Of a stretch of DNA of 36,700 bases, positions 1 to 7,766 are shown piece by piece. The position numbers were made by a program, and so were the translations under genes. How positions within the stretch are numbered: position 1 is the stretch's first letter; the number at the start of each line of letters is the position of its first letter. The stretch covers positions 1-36,700 of the forward strand of contig JACKBK010000031.1 in assembly GCA_020634555.1 (NCBI GenBank), written 5' to 3'. This DNA comes from Caldilineae bacterium (lineage in GTDB: Bacteria; Chloroflexota; Anaerolineae; JAAEKA01). The notes below the pieces were generated by a model that had not been told where the DNA came from, made no database searches, and was given only the letters and a program-made list of their open reading frames with translations.

Positions 1-24
1 GGCGTCGATCAGTTCTTGTGACAT
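1..24 (-). CDS. Corrinoid protein, third copy (N-terminus only, cut by window edge)
   Basis: Only eight codons are visible, starting at the ATG at 24-22 and reading MSQELIDA. They match the start of the two complete corrinoid proteins at 1400-2020 and 3539-4159. The upstream leader with its ribosome-binding site also matches the leader of the 3539-4159 copy base for base over the visible part. It lies 16 bases after the stop of the UroD-family methyltransferase at 41-1390, so the alternating pattern corrinoid/methyltransferase continues past the left edge. Identity of the rest of the protein is inferred. Confidence 0.8.
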
Positions 25-40
25 GGGTGGAACTCCTTGT

Positions 41-1390
41 TTAGTAAACGCCGTATTCCTTGCCCGTCGTGAACATGGCGTGCAGGTTTTCCGCGGTGGT
101 ATGGTCGAGGACGGCGCCAGTAGCCAGGGCGTACCCGCCGTCTTTGCCCGCTGTATCGATCAGTCCCTTGACGTAGGTGGCCACATCCTCGGGCGTCCCG
201 GTGTGGAGCAGCGACGACGGCACATTGCCGGCGATGGCTGCCCAGTCGCCGAAGTACTTCTTGGCGGCCGTCATGTCGGTCTGGTCGAAGTTCCAGTAGG
301 TGGCTCCGGCGGCCGGATGGTCTTCGGCGATCACGGCCAGCCGGCTGTTGTATCCACCTTCCACCAGATTCCACGGCACCAGCCCCTCGGCAATCAGCCC
401 TTCCAGCACTGCCTTGTAGGTCGGCCAGTAGAACTTACGGAAGTCCGCGTCGGACATGAACCCGTCGGCGCCCTTGTGCAGCGGAATGAAGACGAAGGGG
501 TTGTTGTTCACCGTAGCCGTCTGGACTCCCAGCTTGACGGCGATGGGAACCAGCCGCTCCACAGCAGCTTGTACCTTTGTCGGCTGGCGGAACATGTCCA
601 GCATGATGCCGCGCGTGCCGCGGATCGTGTCGCCGATGTAGTCGAACGGCGCCTTGGTGAAGCCACCCGGCAGGGCAGGCATGCCATAGGTCGCCTGCAG
701 GTAGCCGTCAGCTTTGCCCGAAGCTTCGGCGTATTCCAGCGCTGCCAGCCCGGCTTCCATGAACGCCTTGAGCGATTGCTGCACCGGCGGCAGGCCGGCT
801 GGGATCATCAGCGCCGGCGCCATGGGCAGCTCCATGGAGGCAAAGAAGGTAGGCAACATCCCGAACCCTTGCAGCGCGGAGAAGGCGCGCGGCATATAGG
901 TCCGCATGTAGAACGATTCGGGGTCGGCGATGAAGTCGTCGTACTCATCGGCCAGCATGTACTCAACTTCGAGGCACTGGAAATCGACGTTCTTGCTCAG
1001 GCTGCCGCCCGGCCAGCGATAGACCTGGTAGCCGAGAATGTCATAGACCTTGCCGGGGTTGAACGCGCCGGAGAAAACCAGGTAATCCGGCTCGAATGCC
1101 TCGTTGAATTTGTGCCAGGCGACCGTATACTTGTCATAGTCGTACATGACCTCGTAGGGCGTGATCCCGCCATACTTTGCAAAGTAGCCACCGACAAATG
1201 GCGTAATCGGAACGCGGTCTGGCTCCTTGAGGTCGATCACATCCTTGATGCGCTGGGTGCGCAGCTTGTATTCCGACTCTGCGTCGGGTGAGGCAAACTG
1301 GCGTCCTTCGGTGGACATCCAGGCTGCAAAACGCGCCTCCCGTTTTTCGGTCGGCGAAAGCTTCGACCAATTCTCTGGTTGGACAAACAT
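41..1390 (-). CDS. UroD-family corrinoid methyltransferase (methyltransferase I, copy 1)
   Basis: A 449-residue protein of the uroporphyrinogen decarboxylase superfamily, in the branch that works with corrinoid proteins (MtaA/MtvB type) rather than in haem synthesis. The expected role is transfer of a methyl group from a methylated substrate to the Co(I) corrinoid of its partner. Supporting features are the N-terminal RIKDVIDLKEPDRVPITPF segment, APFDYIGDTIRGTRGIMLDM in the middle and FIPLHKGADGFMS near residue 300. It shares these with its neighbour at 2273-3529 but differs strongly in the middle and C-terminal parts, which suggests a different methyl donor. The usual MtaA-type H-x-C zinc motif is not seen; the corresponding region reads NLVEGGYNSRL. 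The start is supported by AGGAG six bases upstream; that site overlaps the stop of the corrinoid gene. The substrate cannot be read from sequence; methoxylated aromatics are one possibility. Confidence 0.88.
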   Translation of the reverse strand: MFVQPENWSKLSPTEKREARFAAWMSTEGRQFASPDAESEYKLRTQRIKDVIDLKEPDRVPITPFVGGYFAKYGGITPYEVMYDYDKYTVAWHKFNEAFEPDYLVFSGAFNPGKVYDILGYQVYRWPGGSLSKNVDFQCLEVEYMLADEYDDFIADPESFYMRTYMPRAFSALQGFGMLPTFFASMELPMAPALMIPAGLPPVQQSLKAFMEAGLAALEYAEASGKADGYLQATYGMPALPGGFTKAPFDYIGDTIRGTRGIMLDMFRQPTKVQAAVERLVPIAVKLGVQTATVNNNPFVFIPLHKGADGFMSDADFRKFYWPTYKAVLEGLIAEGLVPWNLVEGGYNSRLAVIAEDHPAAGATYWNFDQTDMTAAKKYFGDWAAIAGNVPSSLLHTGTPEDVATYVKGLIDTAGKDGGYALATGAVLDHTTAENLHAMFTTGKEYGVY

Positions 1391-1399
1391 GGTATGCTC

Positions 1400-2020
1400 C
1401 TATACCCAGCCCTTGGCGAGGTCGACGGCAGCCATGGCATCGCGGCCATAGGCGTCGGCGCCGGTGTACTGGCGGATGTTCTCGTCGATCTGGCCGCCGC
1501 CGATCATGATCTTGACGTCGTCCAGCCCGGCGGCCTTGAACGCAGTGACGGTGTCCTTCATGGGATCGAACGCCAGGGTCAGGAACCCGCTGAGACCGAC
1601 GATGGTGGCGCCGGTCTCCTGGACGGTCTGGACGAACTTCTCGGGTGGGACGTCCACGCCGAGGTCGGTGACATCGAACCCGTTGAGGTCGAGCATGAAG
1701 GCGACGATGTCCTTGGCGATGTCGTGGATGTCGCCCTGCACCGTGCCGATGACGATCTTGCCCAGCTTGTCGCTGGTCGCTTCCTCAGCCATGCGCGGCT
1801 TGAGGATGTCGGTGACGGAGGTCATCATCTCGCCGGCCAGGATGAGTTCGGGGATGAAGGCGTCGCCTTCCTCGAAGCGTTTGCCGATGACATCCATGGC
1901 CTGCTTGCAGGACATGAGGATGTCGGTGGGTGCGACGCCTTGGTCCAGCAGTTGGTTGGTGATGGCGACCACATCGTCTTCGCGCATCTCGGTGATGGCG
2001 TCGATCAGTTCTTGTGACAT
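1400..2020 (-). CDS. Corrinoid (B12-binding) methyl-carrier protein, copy 2
   Basis: A 206-residue two-domain corrinoid carrier of the MtvC/MtaC/MtbC family. Residues 1-85 form the helical cap domain and residues 86-206 the Rossmann-like B12 domain. The cobalt-ligand motif is D97-I-H99-D-I-A102; the family signature is DxHxxG, so the last Gly is Ala here. GLSGFLTL and GGGQIDENIRQYTGADAYG complete the cobalamin site. His99 would be the lower axial ligand. The protein is identical to that of 3539-4159, and the two genes differ at only about ten bases, clustered at the 3' end. The start has AAGGAG seven bases upstream. It should accept the methyl group from the UroD-family enzyme encoded next to it. 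Confidence 0.93.
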   Translation of the reverse strand: MSQELIDAITEMREDDVVAITNQLLDQGVAPTDILMSCKQAMDVIGKRFEEGDAFIPELILAGEMMTSVTDILKPRMAEEATSDKLGKIVIGTVQGDIHDIAKDIVAFMLDLNGFDVTDLGVDVPPEKFVQTVQETGATIVGLSGFLTLAFDPMKDTVTAFKAAGLDDVKIMIGGGQIDENIRQYTGADAYGRDAMAAVDLAKGWV

Positions 2021-2061
2021 GGGTTGTCTCCTTGGAGATAGAGAATTCGTGACCGGAGTGT

Positions 2062-2143
2062 GGACAGGATTTACAGGATCGACAGGATTGTTGTCTTGTC
2101 ACCAGGACAATTTTAAATCCTGTAAATCTTGTTAATCCTGTCC
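2062..2143. repeat. ACAGGATT-type imperfect inverted repeat
   Basis: Arms of the form GGACAGGATTTACAGGAT (2062-) and ATCCTGTAAATCTTGTTAAT-CCTGTCC (ending 2143) face each other around an inner ttgtc/gacaa pair, so the whole segment can fold into one long hairpin. A degenerate relative (caggatttggggaggataaacagg) lies at about 10129-10151, upstream of the CHAT gene. It sits in the leader of the corrinoid gene at 1400-2020, between that gene and the upstream methyltransferase. It looks like an interspersed intergenic repeat rather than a gene-specific signal. Confidence 0.6.
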
Positions 2144-2205
2144 GAATCGTTTCTCCGTGTTACACCTGACCATCGGCTAGTACCACGTCAATCTTGATTT
2201 GTGGA

Positions 2206-2245
2206 GTTCGCATGCTTTCATGCGAACCCGGCATCTGAGGATGCC
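2206..2245 (-). terminator. Two tandem hairpins downstream of UroD-family gene
   Basis: GTTCGCATG/CATGCGAAC (2206-2227, four-base loop) and GGCATC/GATGCC (2230-2245) are perfect short stems. They lie 28-67 bases after the stop of the minus-strand gene 2273-3529. There is no clear U-tract, so they may attenuate or process the operon transcript rather than end it. Confidence 0.4.
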
Positions 2246-2272
2246 TACTCCTCAAACAAGGTTGGCGAAGCA

Positions 2273-3529
2273 CTAGTACACGCCGAACTCATGCGTGGCG
2301 TCTGCCCAGGCTTGCAGGTTTTCGGGCGAGATGCCCTCCAGTTCCAGCACGCTGCTGGTCATGATAAACCCGCCGTCCTTGCCCACCTCTTCGCAGACAC
2401 GCTCGGTGTGTTGGCGGATCGCTTCGGGAGTGCCATTCTTGAGCAGCGGAATTGGCATACCGCCCATGATGCACAGCGTGTCGCCCACGGCTTCCTTCAC
2501 TTCGAAGATGTCGGTATCCTGGAATAATCCTGCCGTCTTGCCCTTGGGCAGTTCTTTCAGGTACTTCAGACGTTCGGTCCAGACGCCCTCGTAGTACATC
2601 GTCGGGGTGATGCCGGCCTCAACCAGTTGCAGGATCATGCTCTTCAGCTGCGGCCAGTAGAACTTTTCAAACTGCGCCAGCGACATAAAGCCGTCGGAGC
2701 CGCGGTGCAGGGGGATGAACGCATTCTTGAAGCCGGTAGCCCGGCAGAACGAAATGGCGTAATCCACCTGCGTTTTCAGCACCATGTCTTCCGCGGCCAG
2801 CAGCTTGTCGGGGATGCGAAGCATGTCCAGCATGATGCCGCGCATGCCGCGCAGAGTATCCGACATGAAGTCGAAGGGTGCTTCGATCAGGGCGCCCACC
2901 AGGAACGAGGGACCGGGGAAGCCCAACGCTGCCATGCGCATGGCCGATTCGACCTGTTGTCCGGTGAACACTGCCGTGACCTCCGCGGCTTTCTTCAGTG
3001 CCTCAAAAGCAGCGATCACCGGAGGCGCCAGCAGCGACAGGGTGTTGCCCAGGCTGTAATAGCCATAGAGCGACATGCCCAGGTTGGGCAGCAAGGCCAG
3101 ACCTTCCAGCTCCGAGAAGGCGCGCGGCAGGTAGGTGCGAATGGCGTAGTCGGATGGATCGTGCAGCAGAGCGTCGTAATCCTCTGCTTTCATGAACTCG
3201 TGCTCATCGAACTGGAAAGAGGCTTGCGGGCCGAGGCGGTAGCCAGGCCATTTGGTCATGCGGTCGCCCAGCGCCTTGCTCTGTTCGGGGGTGCCCCAGG
3301 CACCAAAAGCTGTGTCGGGCTGGAACTGGAGCGTGGCCTTCTCCAGGATCTCCTGTGATTTCTCCCAGTTGTCGTGCAGCTCCTGACGGGTAATGCCGCC
3401 GTAGTCGGCCAGGAAGTAGCCGAATCCCATGATCAGCGGAATTCGGTCCGGCTGCCTCAGTTCGAACGCGTCCTGAATACGCTGAGCGCGTGCCAGAAAC
3501 TCAGGGGAAGGGATGAATTCGTCTGCCAT
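2273..3529 (-). CDS. UroD-family corrinoid methyltransferase (methyltransferase I, copy 2)
   Basis: A 418-residue paralogue of the gene at 41-1390, in the same corrinoid-linked branch of the UroD superfamily. It keeps RIQDAFELRQPDRIPLIMGF, YGGITRQEL, APFDFMSDTLRGMRGIMLDM and FIPLHRGSDGFMSLAQFEKF, the conserved barrel segments of this group. It differs from its paralogue through much of the substrate-facing sequence. As in copy 1, no H-x-C zinc motif stands at the usual place; the segment reads MYYEGVWTERL. The start is fixed by AGGAGG six bases upstream, which overlaps the TAG stop of the upstream corrinoid gene. Each of the two methyltransferases is thus preceded by its own copy of one and the same corrinoid protein. 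The methyl donor is unknown. Confidence 0.88.
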   Translation of the reverse strand: MADEFIPSPEFLARAQRIQDAFELRQPDRIPLIMGFGYFLADYGGITRQELHDNWEKSQEILEKATLQFQPDTAFGAWGTPEQSKALGDRMTKWPGYRLGPQASFQFDEHEFMKAEDYDALLHDPSDYAIRTYLPRAFSELEGLALLPNLGMSLYGYYSLGNTLSLLAPPVIAAFEALKKAAEVTAVFTGQQVESAMRMAALGFPGPSFLVGALIEAPFDFMSDTLRGMRGIMLDMLRIPDKLLAAEDMVLKTQVDYAISFCRATGFKNAFIPLHRGSDGFMSLAQFEKFYWPQLKSMILQLVEAGITPTMYYEGVWTERLKYLKELPKGKTAGLFQDTDIFEVKEAVGDTLCIMGGMPIPLLKNGTPEAIRQHTERVCEEVGKDGGFIMTSSVLELEGISPENLQAWADATHEFGVY

Positions 3530-3538
3530 GGTGTCCTC

Positions 3539-4159
3539 CTATACCCAGCCCTTGGCCAGATCCACAGCGGCCATGGCATCGCGGCCATAGGCGTCGGCGC
3601 CGGTGTACTGGCGGATGTTTTCGTCGATCTGGCCGCCGCCGATCATGATCTTGACGTCGTCCAGCCCGGCGGCCTTGAACGCAGTGACGGTGTCCTTCAT
3701 GGGATCGAACGCCAGGGTCAGGAACCCGCTGAGACCGACGATGGTGGCGCCGGTCTCCTGGACGGTCTGGACGAACTTCTCGGGTGGAACGTCCACGCCG
3801 AGGTCGGTGACATCGAACCCGTTGAGGTCGAGCATGAAGGCGACAATGTCCTTGGCGATGTCGTGGATGTCGCCCTGCACCGTGCCGATGACGATCTTGC
3901 CCAGCTTGTCGCTGGTCGCTTCCTCAGCCATGCGCGGCTTGAGGATGTCGGTGACGGAGGTCATCATCTCGCCGGCCAGGATGAGTTCGGGGATGAAGGC
4001 GTCGCCTTCCTCGAAGCGTTTGCCGATGACATCCATGGCCTGCTTGCAGGACATGAGGATGTCGGTGGGTGCGACGCCTTGGTCCAGCAGTTGGTTGGTG
4101 ATGGCGACCACATCGTCTTCGCGCATCTCGGTGATGGCGTCGATCAGTTCTTGTGACAT
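3539..4159 (-). CDS. Corrinoid (B12-binding) methyl-carrier protein, copy 1
   Basis: A 206-residue corrinoid carrier with the same amino-acid sequence as the protein of 1400-2020, including the D97-x-H99-x-x-A102 cobalt-binding motif with Ala in place of the usual Gly. A longer open frame continues upstream to about 4288, but the true start is the ATG at 4159: AAGGAG lies eight bases before it and the product then matches the other copies. The TAG stop is embedded in the ribosome-binding site of the following methyltransferase, so translation is probably coupled. It lies directly downstream of the MtvA-type gene and probably passes methyl groups to that enzyme. Confidence 0.93.
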   Translation of the reverse strand: MSQELIDAITEMREDDVVAITNQLLDQGVAPTDILMSCKQAMDVIGKRFEEGDAFIPELILAGEMMTSVTDILKPRMAEEATSDKLGKIVIGTVQGDIHDIAKDIVAFMLDLNGFDVTDLGVDVPPEKFVQTVQETGATIVGLSGFLTLAFDPMKDTVTAFKAAGLDDVKIMIGGGQIDENIRQYTGADAYGRDAMAAVDLAKGWV

Positions 4160-4242
4160 GGGTGGAACTCCTTGGGTGGGTGGGGGTAGGTGGGGAATGC
4201 AGCACGAATTGCGCTTTGGAGGTAACCGCCTTCTGAAGCGCG

Positions 4243-5037
4243 TTAGTCGAACAGGCCGGCGCGGGATGCCTTGAGGTATCCCTTGCAATATTTGTCCTGG
4301 CCCAGCAGCAGCTCGGTGGTGACGATGGCGGCGCGCAGCTCCTTGTCCAGCGGGTCGAGGATCGCACAGTCCAGCCCGGCTTGCATGGCCAGGATCAGGA
4401 AGCCGCGGTTGACCTGCTTGCGGGCCGGCAGTCCGAAGGAAATGTTGCTCAGGCCCATGGTGAAATGGACGTCGGGGTACTTGTCGTGGACGGCGCGGAT
4501 GGTGTCGCAGGCGATCATCGCGCTCTGGTTCATGGTGGCGATGGTCATGGCCAGGGGATCGACGTACACCTTGTCGTCGGGGACGCCGGCGGCGCGGGTG
4601 TGTTGCAGGACCAGATCGATCACCTCCATGCGTTTGTCAAAGGTCTCCGGAATCTTCTTGTCGTCCATTGACAGTGCGATGACTTCGCAGCCGTGTTGAG
4701 CCACGATGGGCAGGATCTGCTCCAGGCGGTCCGGCTCGCCGCTGATGGAGTTGATCATCGGCGTCTTGTTGACCGCCTGGATCGCCACGTTCAGCGCCTT
4801 GGGATTGGCGCTGTCCAACGCCAGCGGCGTGTCCACCACAGCCTGGATGTTCTCGATCAGCCAGATCAGGTCATCCGGCTCCTGGTCGGGACGGGTGCCG
4901 GCGTTGACGTCCAGCCATGTGGAGCCTGCTTCCGTCTGTTTGATCGCCAGGTCGCGGATATACTCGGCGTCCCGTTCGGCGATGGCCTGGGCGACCCGCT
5001 TGCGCGTGCCGTTGATCTTCTCTCCGATGATTTTCAT
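4243..5037 (-). CDS. Methyltetrahydrofolate:corrinoid methyltransferase, MtvA/MtrH-like (methyltransferase II)
   Basis: A 264-residue TIM-barrel protein of the pterin-binding family (DHPS/MeTr fold). It should move the methyl group from methyl-corrinoid to tetrahydrofolate, or the reverse. Typical features are MKIIGEKINGT at the N-terminus, LDVNAGTRPDQEPDD near residue 45, LALDSANPKAL, PMINSISGEPDR and a late MGLSNISFGLPARK segment that lines the pterin site. The length agrees with single-domain methyltransferases such as AcsE and MtvA. The start at 5037 was chosen because the protein then begins at MKIIGEKI and AGGAG lies ten bases upstream, across the stop of the RACo gene. The gene separates the activator from the corrinoid/UroD modules and probably serves all of them. 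Confidence 0.92.
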   Translation of the reverse strand: MKIIGEKINGTRKRVAQAIAERDAEYIRDLAIKQTEAGSTWLDVNAGTRPDQEPDDLIWLIENIQAVVDTPLALDSANPKALNVAIQAVNKTPMINSISGEPDRLEQILPIVAQHGCEVIALSMDDKKIPETFDKRMEVIDLVLQHTRAAGVPDDKVYVDPLAMTIATMNQSAMIACDTIRAVHDKYPDVHFTMGLSNISFGLPARKQVNRGFLILAMQAGLDCAILDPLDKELRAAIVTTELLLGQDKYCKGYLKASRAGLFD

Positions 5038-5044
5038 ACTGGGG

Positions 5045-6895
5045 TTACTCCTGAGGGCCATTGAGTTCGGGAAACAGCATGGCCATTGCGAATTTTCGGT
5101 TGAACTTGGGGAAAACCGTCAGTTCAACATAGTCAGCGCCGGCAGCCAGACGCTCTGCGCGCACGCGGGCCTCCCGCGAAAGCAGCATCTGCTTAGCGCC
5201 TACGCCGGCTGCGTTGCCCACCTGGCGGAAGTGCGCGTTGGGCATCTCTGGAAACAGGCCGATGGCTTTGGCGCTCTGAATGTCAAGGTAGGAGCCGAAC
5301 GCGCCGGCGATGATCACCTCTTCCACGGCTTCGGGAGCGGTTCCGGTGGCTTCCAGCAACACCTCCAGACCTGCCCGGATGGCACCCTTGGCCAACTGGA
5401 TCTCGTTGACATCGTGCTGGGTGATGACCACGTCCCGGCCGCTGCCGCTTTTCTGCTCGTCCACCAGCAGAAATTCCAGACCCTGGCGACCATGGCGCAC
5501 CCGCTGCGAATCGGCCTGGAAACGGCCACGGCCGTTGATGAGGTGCCAGCGATAGACCTCGGCCACCGCGTCGATGATGCCGGAGCCGCACAGTCCCACC
5601 GCCGGCGCGTCGTCCACCGTTTTGATGTCGGCGCCGTTTTCGGTCAGGTGCACCACTTCGATGGCGCCGGAAGCCGCCCGCATACCGTCGCTGATGTGAG
5701 CGCCTTCGAAGGCCGGCCCCGAGGCGCAGGAAGCGGAGGCAAGATGAGCGCGGCCCGGCTGGCGCAGCACGATCTCCGAGTTGGTGCCGATATCGATGCC
5801 CATGGTGACCCGGTCCACCTCGTCCAGGCCGGTGGCCATGATCATCGCCACGTGGTCAGCGCCGACATAGCCGCCGATGGACGGCGGAACGTAGACCCAG
5901 GCGCCGGGCGCGGTTTCCAGACCCAGCGTGCGCGCCTTGATCTCGACGCGGGTGTCGGTGGCCGCTACGTAGGGCGCTACGGCCAGCTGGCGGATCGGCA
6001 GCTCCAGCAACAGGTGGGTCATGGCGGTGTTGCCGACGATGCAAGCGTCCACGACCTGCCCGCGGCTGACGCCGGCCTCGGCCACCAGCTCGCCCAGCAT
6101 CTCGTCCAGCGACTCGCGGATCATGTTGGCGAGATGGCGTCGTCCGTCAGGGTTGCGGTGGGCGTAGGCCAGGCGGCTGATGACGTCCTCGCCATAGCCG
6201 ATCTGGGCGTTGAGAACGCCGCCGCGGGCCAGCTCGCCGCCGGTGCTCAGATCCACCAGATAGCCGGCGACCTTGGTGGTGCCCAGATCGACCGCAAAGC
6301 CCAGCGGGTGCGAGCCGGCCGGCGCGATACCGACCAGTTCCTCCCCGCGGAGGAAGGCGGTGATACGCCAGTTCTCGGCGCGCGCCACGGGCGAAAGCTG
6401 GTCCAGCACTTCGGGCTCGGCAATCACCTGATCGAACTGCGCCGTTTCTTGCAGGGCCGCGACGATGCGCGCCAGATCGGCCCGTGGGTCAGAAAGCGTC
6501 GGCGGCGGTGCTATGGCCTCGAATGCGCGTACCAGAGGATCGACCTGCAGCGCTCCGTCGTCGCCTTCGACCTGCAAGCGCTGGCCGATCAGCAGCGATT
6601 CTCTGGGGATGTGGACGCGGACATCGCCCTCGACCTCGGTGCAACAGGCCAGACGGTCGCCACGGGCCAGTTCCAGTTCGCTGAAGGTGTCCTGTTCGGT
6701 CTCGTTGGGAGGTGTGGCATCGCCGGCCAGGAGACGGACGCGGCATTGTCCGCACAGGCCCATGCCTCCGCAGGCCGATGCCAGATCGATGCCGGCCTGG
6801 ATGGCTGACTCCAGCAACGTGGTGTACTTCGCGACGGTGACGCGCTTGCCCACGGGCTGGAAGTCAACCTGGATGTCTTTTGATGAAAGCGCCAT
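5045..6895 (-). CDS. Reductive activator of corrinoid proteins (RACo-type ferredoxin/ASKHA ATPase)
   Basis: A 616-residue protein that should reduce accidentally oxidised Co(II) corrinoid back to active Co(I) at the cost of ATP. Residues 1-95 are a plant-type 2Fe-2S domain with C42-x5-C48-x2-C51 and the fourth Cys at 84 or 85. After a linker, the C-terminal RACo (DUF4445) ATPase region carries FAVDLGTTKVAGYLVD and MGIDIGTNSEIVL phosphate loops, CASGPAFEGAHISDGMRAA, VGLCGSGIIDA and IIAGAFGSYLD. The frame stays open upstream to 7027, but that part is Pro/Arg-rich and overlaps the DUF1638 gene, so the ATG at 6895 is preferred; it gives the normal RACo N-terminus. It sits between the DUF1638 and MtvA-type genes in the operon. 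Confidence 0.93.
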   Translation of the reverse strand: MALSSKDIQVDFQPVGKRVTVAKYTTLLESAIQAGIDLASACGGMGLCGQCRVRLLAGDATPPNETEQDTFSELELARGDRLACCTEVEGDVRVHIPRESLLIGQRLQVEGDDGALQVDPLVRAFEAIAPPPTLSDPRADLARIVAALQETAQFDQVIAEPEVLDQLSPVARAENWRITAFLRGEELVGIAPAGSHPLGFAVDLGTTKVAGYLVDLSTGGELARGGVLNAQIGYGEDVISRLAYAHRNPDGRRHLANMIRESLDEMLGELVAEAGVSRGQVVDACIVGNTAMTHLLLELPIRQLAVAPYVAATDTRVEIKARTLGLETAPGAWVYVPPSIGGYVGADHVAMIMATGLDEVDRVTMGIDIGTNSEIVLRQPGRAHLASASCASGPAFEGAHISDGMRAASGAIEVVHLTENGADIKTVDDAPAVGLCGSGIIDAVAEVYRWHLINGRGRFQADSQRVRHGRQGLEFLLVDEQKSGSGRDVVITQHDVNEIQLAKGAIRAGLEVLLEATGTAPEAVEEVIIAGAFGSYLDIQSAKAIGLFPEMPNAHFRQVGNAAGVGAKQMLLSREARVRAERLAAGADYVELTVFPKFNRKFAMAMLFPELNGPQE

Positions 6896-6917
6896 TGCTC
6901 TGTTTCTTCGGTTCGGG

Positions 6918-7643
6918 TCAGGTTTGGGAAGTCGATGGGGCCGGCGTGATTCCGAATGAGTTGCCGGCGATGCGGTTGGTGGTTTGGAAGTCGGCGTATG
7001 AGATGGTCTGTCCTGGCTCCGCGACAACGAACTCGTCGTCCCACGGACCCTTCAGAAGCTTCTCGACCATTCGGTTGGATCCCTGGACCTCTTCGTAGCG
7101 TAGCTGAAACGCGTCAGCTACCATGCGGGCATAATCGCGGTAGTGGTCCTGGTCCCGGTGTCCCGTGTCGATGTAGGCCAGCCGGGTGTAGTTCTTTAGC
7201 ATCAGCCGCATCATGCGCTGTGCCCTAGGCTCGCCATGGCGCTCGACCAGCTTTTGGTACTCGTCCCAGATTGTATCGCTGACTTCGATCCAGCCTTTGG
7301 TGAGGTAGTAGGTGCCAGGCTCCGCGCCCGACTGAGCGCTGTAAGCCTGGCGCGATCCCATGAAGATAGCAATGCAATCATCGACCTTGGGAACCACCAG
7401 GGTGCAGTTGGTGGCGGTCAGCCCAACGACCGCCATGGAGCACAGCCCGTAGCCCAGGAGAACCGTGTCAGCATCCTCGCTGGCTTTGTCGATGGCTTCC
7501 TGCAACACTTGCTTCAGGTTGGCTGGCTTGAGATGCAACCCGAAATCAAGCTCGACGCAGGTCATGCCCTCGGGGAGCAGGGGAGTGATCTCCTCGAGCA
7601 CAGTGGCGCAGGCAATAACAGAGGTGCGGCCGGGTTGCATCAT
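6918..7643 (-). CDS. DUF1638 protein, first gene of the corrinoid operon
   Basis: About 241 residues. It belongs to the DUF1638 family, recognised by VIACATVLEEI at the start, LLGYGLCSMAVVGL, LVVPKVDDCIAIFMGS and YYLTKGWIE. Its biochemical role is not established; members often lie in methyltransferase/corrinoid/RACo clusters, as here. Several Cys residues in the conserved blocks (CATVLEE, GLC, NCTLVVPKVDDC) could bind a metal or cofactor, which is speculation. Possible starts are GTG at 7670, ATG at 7643 and ATG at 7640, none with a clear ribosome-binding site; 7643 gives the usual family N-terminus. A near-consensus promoter lies just upstream. Confidence 0.85.
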   Translation of the reverse strand: MMQPGRTSVIACATVLEEITPLLPEGMTCVELDFGLHLKPANLKQVLQEAIDKASEDADTVLLGYGLCSMAVVGLTATNCTLVVPKVDDCIAIFMGSRQAYSAQSGAEPGTYYLTKGWIEVSDTIWDEYQKLVERHGEPRAQRMMRLMLKNYTRLAYIDTGHRDQDHYRDYARMVADAFQLRYEEVQGSNRMVEKLLKGPWDDEFVVAEPGQTISYADFQTTNRIAGNSFGITPAPSTSQT

Positions 7644-7696
7644 CGCAGAAATGGGGAAATGAGCGAACACAAGGCTGAGAAAGTAGAACTGCTTTG

Positions 7697-7725
7697 GTTA
7701 TACACTTATATAGGGAAGTTGTCAA
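7697..7725 (-). promoter_or_regulatory. Sigma-70-type promoter of the corrinoid operon
   Basis: On the minus strand TTGACA (7725-7720), a 17-base spacer and TATAAC (7702-7697) form a near-perfect housekeeping promoter. Transcription would begin near 7690, about 20 bases before the GTG at 7670 and 47 before the ATG at 7643 of the DUF1638 gene. Confidence 0.75.
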
Positions 7726-7766
7726 ATTGAAAACAGACCAGATGGTGAGGAGTCAGGGGGAATAGA

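Noticed and set aside
23..1291. Long plus-strand open frame opposite the UroD-family gene.
   Set aside because: Its product has no recognisable domain and is a high-GC shadow of the well-supported minus-strand gene.
41..3529. UroD-family genes as haem-synthesis uroporphyrinogen decarboxylases.
   Set aside because: They are longer than HemE, lack its typical N-terminal signature and are embedded in a corrinoid/RACo/MtvA operon.
4706..6808. 700-codon plus-strand open frame opposite the RACo gene.
   Set aside because: The minus strand encodes an unmistakable RACo protein; the plus-strand product is His/Gln/Arg-rich with no domain, typical of an antisense shadow.
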